Below, piece by piece: positions 18,101 through 19,895 of a DNA stretch of 19,895 nt. The notes under the pieces are model-generated. The model did no database searches and had not been told where the DNA came from. It was given only the letters and a program-made list of their open reading frames with translations. The position numbers were made by a program, and so were the translations under genes. Numbering within the stretch: position 1 is the first letter of the stretch; each line of letters starts with the position of its first letter. This stretch comes from JBCDBH01 sp039184055 (lineage in GTDB: Bacteria; Acidobacteriota; Thermoanaerobaculia; Multivoradales; J023), in contig JBCDBH010000069.1 in assembly GCA_039184055.1 (NCBI GenBank), positions 1-19,895 of the forward strand, written 5' to 3'.

Positions 18101-19895
18101 CCGTCGTGCCCACGGCCTCGATCGGCTCGACCGCCACCTCACCCAACGCCGCCGTTTCCGTCGGGGCATTTTGCAGGCTCAACATCGCCTGGAAAAGCGG
18201 CGTTTGCGACATGTCGCGGCTGGCTTCGAGCTCGGCCACCAGGCGCTCGAACGGCACGTCTTGACGCGCGTAGGCTTCGAGCGTCGTCTTTTTGATCCGC
18301 TGGAGCAGCCCGCGGAACGATGGATCCGCCGACAGATCCGTTCGCACCACCAAGGTATTGACGAAGAAGCCGATCAGCGGCTCGACCTCGGCCCGCGTGC
18401 GGTTGGCGATCGGTGTGCCCACCGCCACGTCATCTTGACCCGACCAACGACCGAGCACCGACGTGTAGACACCGAGCAAAGCCATGAAGAGCGTCACTTC
18501 TTCCGAACGCGTCAGCTCGGTCAAGGCCGCCGAGGTGTCGGCGTCGAGATGCACCGGGATCGTCGCGCCCGCCCAGGTCTGTACCGCCGGACGAGGACGA
18601 TCGGTAGGCAGCTCGAGCACCGGCACGCCCGCCAGATGTTCACGCCACCACGACACCTGATCGTCGAGCGCCAGGTGCTCACGCTGCCACACCGCGACGT
18701 CGCCGACCTGGATCGGCAGCTCCGGCAACGACTCACCGGCGTAGAGCGCCGCCAGCTCCCGGATCAGCACACCCACCGACCAGCCATCCGAGACGATGTG
18801 ATGCATCGTCAGCGACAAGACGTGATCGTCATCCGCTACCCGGAGCAAACGCGCCCGCAGCAGCGGACCCGTGCTCAGATCGAACGGCTCGAGCGCGTCC
18901 GCGCGCAAGGACGCCACGACTGTGTCTTCCAAAGACAAAGCTTCCGAAGTCACATCTTCAACGGGCAACGCCACCGGCGCGGCTGGCAAGACCACCTGCA
19001 CCGGGTCGCCGTCGACCTCGCGGAAGACGGTACGCAGCGCCTCGTGACGGGACACCACCGTGCTCAACGCCGACGCCAGAGCCTCGACGTCCAGCGTGCC
19101 CCGCAAACGGACCGGCGTCGGAATGTGGTACGCCGGGCTGTCCGGCTCGAGACGAGCCAAGAACCACAGTCGTTCCTGAGCGAACGACAACGGCAGCTCG
19201 GCTTCGGTGGCCACGCGCTCGACCGCCTCGATCGGCGGCAAGGCATCCTGCGCCAGATGCTCGACAGCACTGGCGATCCCGGCGATGTCGGGTGTTTCGA
19301 AGATCCGACGAAGCGGGAGGTCGACCCCCAGCTGATCGCGCAAACGTGAGACCAGCTTGGTGGCGAGCAGCGAATGGCCACCCAAAGCAAAGAAGTCGTC
19401 GTAAATCCCGACCTGCTCCACGCCGAGCACGGCGGCGACCGCGCTGGCGACGATCTGTTCGCTCTCGGTTCGAGGCGCGACGTATGTGCGTGTGCCACGC
19501 TCGCCCCACTCCGGATCGGGCAGGGCACGACGATCGAGCTTGCCATTGACGGTGAGTGGGAAACTCTCCATCGACACGAACGCCGCCGGCACCATGTACT
19601 CGGGCAGGCTCGCCGCGAGATGCGTGCGGAGGTCGTCCGTGTCGATCAGGTTTTCCACATCATCGTCTGCCGCATCCCGAGGGATGACATAGGCCACCAG
19701 TCGCTCGTCACCTTCGACCTCGCGGACCAGCACCGCCGACTGCTCGATGCTCGCATGCGCGCTCAACGCGGCTTCGATCTCACCCAGCTCGATGCGGAAA
19801 CCACGAATCTTGACCTGGAAGTCGGCCCGACCGATGTAGACCAGCTCACCGTCGACCGTGCGTCGCGCCAGGTCACCCGAGCGATACAAACGCGC
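1..19895 (-). CDS. Giant non-ribosomal peptide synthetase, internal fragment (A-T, six C-A-T modules, start of another C)
   Basis: This is a multimodular NRPS that activates amino acids as aminoacyl-AMP, loads them on phosphopantetheinyl carrier domains and joins them by condensation domains in the cytoplasm. Complete codons run from 19895 down to 3, about 6,631 residues, with no stop and neither true end present. All seven carrier sites (DDFFxxGGHSLLA) and all A and C core motifs are in the same frame. Order from the N-terminal side: partial A-T, then six C-A-T modules, then the first ~50 residues of another C. Carrier serines are 1,049-1,087 residues apart, which leaves no room for E, MT or TE domains. 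Long + strand ORFs opposite it are codon-register shadows. Product identity is unknown; the readable codes suggest a Thr-, aliphatic- and Val-containing peptide. The NRPS assignment is certain; the final product is not. Confidence 0.98.
155..402 (-). other. Module 7 carrier (T/PCP) domain
   Basis: This carrier domain has EDDFFALGGHSLLATRLV, with the phosphopantetheine serine codon at 285-287. It begins at VYVAPRTPLE and ends before LPPITSVER. It is followed by another condensation domain, so module 7 is not the final module. Confidence 0.96.
430..1896 (-). other. Module 7 adenylation domain, substrate uncertain (code DVFSSGMTYK)
   Basis: This is a complete A domain. A3 is YLIYTSGSTGKPKGV, A4 is INFDVSVFELF (about 1296-1320), A5 is NMYGPSEDTTYTS (about 1024-1056), and A10 reads PNEKVDRKRLP with its lysine at 450-452. 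The pocket reading is D-V-F-S-S-G-M-T-Y-K. It shares D235, F239, T330, Y331 and K517 with the alanine-type code DLFNNALTYK, so a small residue is possible but weakly supported. Glu replaces the usual Gly beside the A10 lysine (453-455). It is not the same A lineage as modules 5 or 6. Confidence 0.91.
1960..3287 (-). other. Module 7 condensation domain
   Basis: This is a complete C domain. Motifs are PLSFAQERLWFLAQL (C1), ERHESLRTVF (C2), TVHHIVYDGWSMGVL (C3, His codons at 2853-2858), DVAVWQREHL (C4), IGFFVNTLVLRVDL (C5), RQDVPFERLV (C6) and RDLAHPPLF (C7). It is very similar to the module 6 C domain. It joins the valine-bearing chain to the module 7 residue. Confidence 0.95.
3290..3540 (-). 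other. Module 6 carrier (T/PCP) domain
   Basis: This carrier domain has YDDFFATGGHSLLATQVV, with the phosphopantetheine serine codon at 3432-3434. It has Thr where the others have Leu just before GGHS. It ends before LPPITYVER of the module 7 C domain. Confidence 0.96.
3570..5055 (-). other. Module 6 adenylation domain, predicted valine-specific (code DALWLGGTFK)
   Basis: This is a complete A domain. A3 is YVIYTSGSTGLPKGV, A4 is AFDAATLEIW (about 4458-4484), A5 is NGYGPTENTTFTT (about 4171-4206), and A10 is RNGKVDRRALP with its lysine at 3594-3596. The pocket reading is D-A-L-W-L-G-G-T-F-K. It is within one residue of known valine codes such as DALWMGGTFK. Valine is the best call; isoleucine or another branched residue is possible. 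The framework is nearly that of module 5, and the pocket positions are where the two differ. Confidence 0.94.
5115..6438 (-). other. Module 6 condensation domain
   Basis: This is a complete C domain. Motifs are PLSFAQERLWFLAQL (C1), DRHDGLRTVF (C2), TVHHIVYDGWSMGVL (C3, His codons at 6003-6008), DVAIWQREHL (C4), IGFFVNTLVLRIDL (C5), RQDVPFERLV (C6) and RDPSHSPLF (C7). It closely resembles the module 7 C domain over its length, at a constant offset of 3,150 bases around C3. This suggests a recent duplication. No sign of an embedded epimerization function is visible. Confidence 0.95.
6440..6698 (-). other. Module 5 carrier (T/PCP) domain
   Basis: This carrier domain has NDDFFALGGHSLLATQVV, with the phosphopantetheine serine codon at 6582-6584. 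It starts at YEAPATVTEE and ends before LPPIRVVER of the module 6 C domain. Confidence 0.96.
6715..8205 (-). other. Module 5 adenylation domain, probably branched aliphatic (code DVFWLGGVYK)
   Basis: This is a complete A domain. A3 reads ANAIYTSGSTGRPKGV, with Asn-Ala where siblings have Tyr-Val. A4 is AFDVSTFEIW (about 7605-7630), A5 is NGYGPTENTVYTT (about 7321-7356), and A10 is RSGKVDRRALP with its lysine at 6744-6746. The pocket reading is D-V-F-W-L-G-G-V-Y-K. The W278, G301 and G322 core matches valine-type pockets, but 236, 330 and 331 differ, so Val, Ile or a related hydrophobic residue is likely. Most of the surrounding sequence is shared with module 6. Confidence 0.92.
8265..9620 (-). 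other. Module 5 condensation domain
   Basis: This is a complete C domain. Motifs are PLSFAQERLWFIDQL (C1), ARHDVLRTRF (C2), VFHHVIFDGWSAGIL (C3, near 9150-9185, first His codons at 9177-9182), DVARWQHTHL (C4), IGFFVNTLVLRVDI (C5), NQDLPFEKLV (C6) and RDLSTTPLF (C7). The catalytic HHxxxDG is intact, though the HHVIFDG version differs from the HHIVSDG or HHIVYDG of the other modules. No dual-C signature is visible. It links the module 4 and module 5 residues. Confidence 0.95.
9630..9872 (-). other. Module 4 carrier (T/PCP) domain
   Basis: This carrier domain has DDDFFALGGHSLLATQVV, with the phosphopantetheine serine codon at 9753-9755. It begins at RVAPRTALE and ends before a shortened linker with LPAVTASDD. 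It is two residues longer than its siblings just before the motif (LGVDFESFGIDDDFF). Confidence 0.96.
9900..11421 (-). other. Module 4 adenylation domain, substrate unknown (code DLGAPGRISK)
   Basis: This is a complete A domain. A3 is YVIYTSGTTGRPKGV, A4 is VGFDLSVGEIF (about 10790-10815), A5 is NRYGPTETCISV (about 10503-10536), and A10 is ANGKIDLRALP with its lysine at 9924-9926. The pocket reading is D-L-G-A-P-G-R-I-S-K. It shares D, L, A278, G301, R322, S331 and K517 with module 3, so both may use the same or similar substrates. Gly239 and Pro299 are unusual. No standard code I know fits. The 299/301 positions are aligned by eye through the PTGGET loop. Confidence 0.9.
11490..12882 (-). 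other. Module 4 condensation domain with a short repetitive insertion
   Basis: This is a complete C domain. Motifs are TSSAQQRLWFLDRL (C1), SRHEALRTAF (C2), TFHHIVSDGWSMGVF (C3, near 12370-12405), DAALWQRRWL (C4), IGFFVNTLVVRVPL (C5), HQDLPFETLV (C6) and RDLGSSPLVQVMF (C7). Between C2 and C3 it carries a Gly/Asp/Ala-rich loop built from three 15-base repeats, which helps make this the longest module in the window. It is the most divergent C domain here. Its SAQQRLWFLDRL start differs from its neighbours, so whether it is of LCL or DCL type needs a profile comparison. Confidence 0.95.
12531..12575 (-). repeat. In-frame 15-base tandem repeat (x3) in the module 4 C domain
   Basis: Three adjacent 15-base units at 12531-12545, 12546-12560 and 12561-12575 encode AVGGD, GADGN and VADGD in reading order. 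The first two + strand units differ at only two of fifteen bases; the third is more diverged. It lies between C2 and C3 in a surface-loop position. It looks like a small minisatellite expansion that keeps the frame, in an otherwise conserved domain. Confidence 0.85.
12885..13128 (-). other. Module 3 carrier (T/PCP) domain
   Basis: This carrier domain has EDDFFQLGGHSLLATRAM, with the phosphopantetheine serine codon at 13014-13016. It is the only one of the seven with Gln before LGGHS. It runs from YVAPRTDTE to just before LPPIEHLER of the module 4 C domain. Confidence 0.96.
13155..14664 (-). other. Module 3 adenylation domain, substrate unknown (code DLMAAGRVSK)
   Basis: This is a complete A domain. 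A3 is YVLYTSGSTGRPKGV, A4 is ISFDLSVMEIF (about 14041-14066), A5 is NRYGPTETTVSV (about 13752-13784), and A10 is TGKVDRRALP with its lysine at 13182-13184. The pocket reading is D-L-M-A-A-G-R-V-S-K. D235 and K517 are present, so an alpha-amino acid is expected. I know no standard code like it. Arg at position 322 is unusual and could face an acidic or polar side chain; that is inference. The 299/301 assignment depends on aligning the SGAEAV loop. Module 4 has a related code. Confidence 0.9.
14735..16077 (-). other. Module 3 condensation domain
   Basis: This is a complete C domain. Motifs are MSLAQERLWLLAQL (C1), ARHDTLRTVF (C2), SMHHIVSDGWSLDVL (C3, near 15625-15655), DIALWQRETL (C4), IGFFVNTLVLRADL (C5), HQDVPFERLV (C6) and RHDTSRTPL (C7). 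It shows a standard HHxxxDG active site and no dual-C signature. C1 differs from modules 2, 6 and 7 (MSLAQ rather than LSFAQ), placing it in another sublineage within this protein. It joins the threonine-bearing chain to the module 3 residue. Confidence 0.95.
16080..16320 (-). other. Module 2 carrier (T/PCP) domain
   Basis: This carrier domain has DDFFALGGHSLLARLIARL, with the phosphopantetheine serine codon at 16206-16208. It lies between the module 2 A10 motif and the LPPIEAHG start of the module 3 C domain. It should carry the threonyl or growing-chain thioester. Confidence 0.96.
16340..17862 (-). other. Module 2 adenylation domain, predicted threonine-specific
   Basis: This is a complete A domain. 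A3 is YVIYTSGSTGTPKGT, near 17375-17425. A4 is YAFDFSVWEIW (about 17259-17285), A5 is NMYGITETTVHV (about 16951-16985), and the A10 lysine is at 16374-16376. Reading GrsA-equivalent positions 235, 236, 239, 278, 299, 301, 322, 330, 331 and 517 gives D-F-W-N-I-G-M-V-H-K. This is the textbook threonine code, known from the family. A close threonine analogue such as allo-Thr or 2-aminobutyrate is the main alternative. Its C-terminal subdomain is nearly identical to that of module 1. Confidence 0.95.
17910..19242 (-). other. Module 2 condensation domain
   Basis: This is a complete C domain that forms the bond between the module 1 and module 2 residues. Core motifs in order are LPLSFAQERLWFL (C1), SRHEALRTVF (C2), MHHIVSDGWSVGVL (C3, catalytic second His, near 18800), DVAVWQREHL (C4), IGFFVNTLVVRTDL (C5), RQDVPFERLV (C6) and RDMSQTPLF (C7). 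No HHxxxxxGD signature of dual epimerization/condensation domains is seen near the N-terminus, so an L-type donor is assumed. Its sequence resembles the C domains of modules 6 and 7 more than those of 3-5. Confidence 0.95.
19245..19488 (-). other. Module 1 carrier (T/PCP) domain
   Basis: This is a peptidyl carrier domain with the motif YDDFFALGGHSLLATKL. The phosphopantetheine-accepting serine codon is at 19371-19373. It starts near TYVAPRTESE after the A domain and ends before LPPIEAVER of the next C domain. It holds the module 1 residue as a thioester and donates it to the module 2 C domain. Confidence 0.96.
19500..19895 (-). other. Module 1 adenylation domain, C-terminal part only
   Basis: This is the tail of an A domain cut by the window edge. 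Visible are the YRSGDLARR stretch (A7), an RGFRIELGEIE motif (A8), LPEYMVPAAFV (A9) and NGKLDRRALP (A10). The A10 lysine that contacts adenylate and substrate carboxylate is at 19539-19541. The A4-A5 pocket lies outside the window, so specificity cannot be read directly. The DNA is about 94% identical to the matching part of the module 2 A domain, which has a threonine code, so threonine is a reasonable guess. It has five extra residues relative to module 2 in the acidic loop between the A8 and A9 regions. Confidence 0.93.
19501..19895 (-). repeat. Near-identical copy of 16336-16715 (A-domain C-terminal subdomain)
   Basis: Two blocks match the module 2 A domain. Block 19501-19630 against 16336-16465 has 7 mismatches in 130 bases. 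Block 19691-19895 against 16511-16715 has 13 mismatches in 205 bases. Between the blocks the loop is diverged and 15 bases longer in module 1. The match runs off the right edge, so the full repeat is longer. Confidence 0.93.

Noticed and set aside
16500..19349. A 949-codon open frame on the + strand opposite the NRPS
   Set aside because: It is in exact codon register with the minus-strand gene. In that register + strand stops correspond to TTA, CTA and TCA sense codons, which are rare in this high-GC gene. The translation is Arg/His/Gln-rich with no recognisable domain.
155..19488. Possible epimerization domains between carrier and condensation domains
   Set aside because: Each carrier is followed within about 30-40 residues by a C1 motif, and module lengths leave no room for a ~450-residue E domain.
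1..19895. Regular ~3.15 kb periodicity that could suggest a satellite or repeat array
   Set aside because: The period equals one C-A-T module (1,049-1,087 codons) and is explained by NRPS modularity.
1..19895. Dense gagctcga/ctcgag-like words that might be operator or recombination sites
   Set aside because: They are in-frame Glu-Leu/Leu-Glu codons with strong GAG and CTC bias, spread evenly through the coding sequence.

Overview
The whole window is an internal piece of one very large non-ribosomal peptide synthetase (NRPS) gene on the minus strand. Transcription runs from base 19895 towards base 1. One frame (codons whose leftmost + strand base is a multiple of 3) stays open from 19895 to 3, about 6,631 codons with no stop. 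All seven carrier-protein serines and every core motif I translated lie in this frame. Neither the start nor the stop codon is in the window. No other gene, RNA gene, promoter, terminator or intergenic gap is visible.

Layout in translation order (modules numbered only within this window): M1 partial A-T (19895-19245); M2 C-A-T (19242-16080); M3 C-A-T (16077-12885); M4 C-A-T (12882-9630); M5 C-A-T (9620-6440); M6 C-A-T (6438-3290); M7 C-A-T (3287-155); M8, only the first ~50 residues of a C domain (152-1). Carrier serines are 1,049-1,087 residues apart, which leaves room for C-A-T only. I see no epimerization, methyltransferase, ketosynthase, reductase or thioesterase domain. The protein is a plain extension line of at least eight modules, continuing in both directions.

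Adenylation pocket codes read by eye (GrsA numbering, 235 to 517): M2 DFWNIGMVHK, the canonical threonine code; M3 DLMAAGRVSK and M4 DLGAPGRISK, two related codes I cannot match; M5 DVFWLGGVYK, probably branched aliphatic; M6 DALWLGGTFK, valine type; M7 DVFSSGMTYK, unmatched but distantly like an alanine-type code. M1 lacks its pocket. The predicted segment is X(Thr?)-Thr-X-X-aliphatic-Val-X(small?)-next residue. With no E domains it is probably all-L unless epimerization occurs in trans.

The adenylation domains look paired (M1/M2, M3/M4, M5/M6), and M6 looks mosaic, with an M7-like C domain and an M5-like A domain. This suggests growth by tandem duplication and recombination at C-A linkers.

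Organism: G+C looks close to two thirds, Ser is mostly TCG, and TTA, CTA and TCA codons are rare. The LSFAQERLWFL-type C domains suit a Gram-negative-style secondary-metabolite producer. Myxococcota is my best guess, but the sequence does not settle it.
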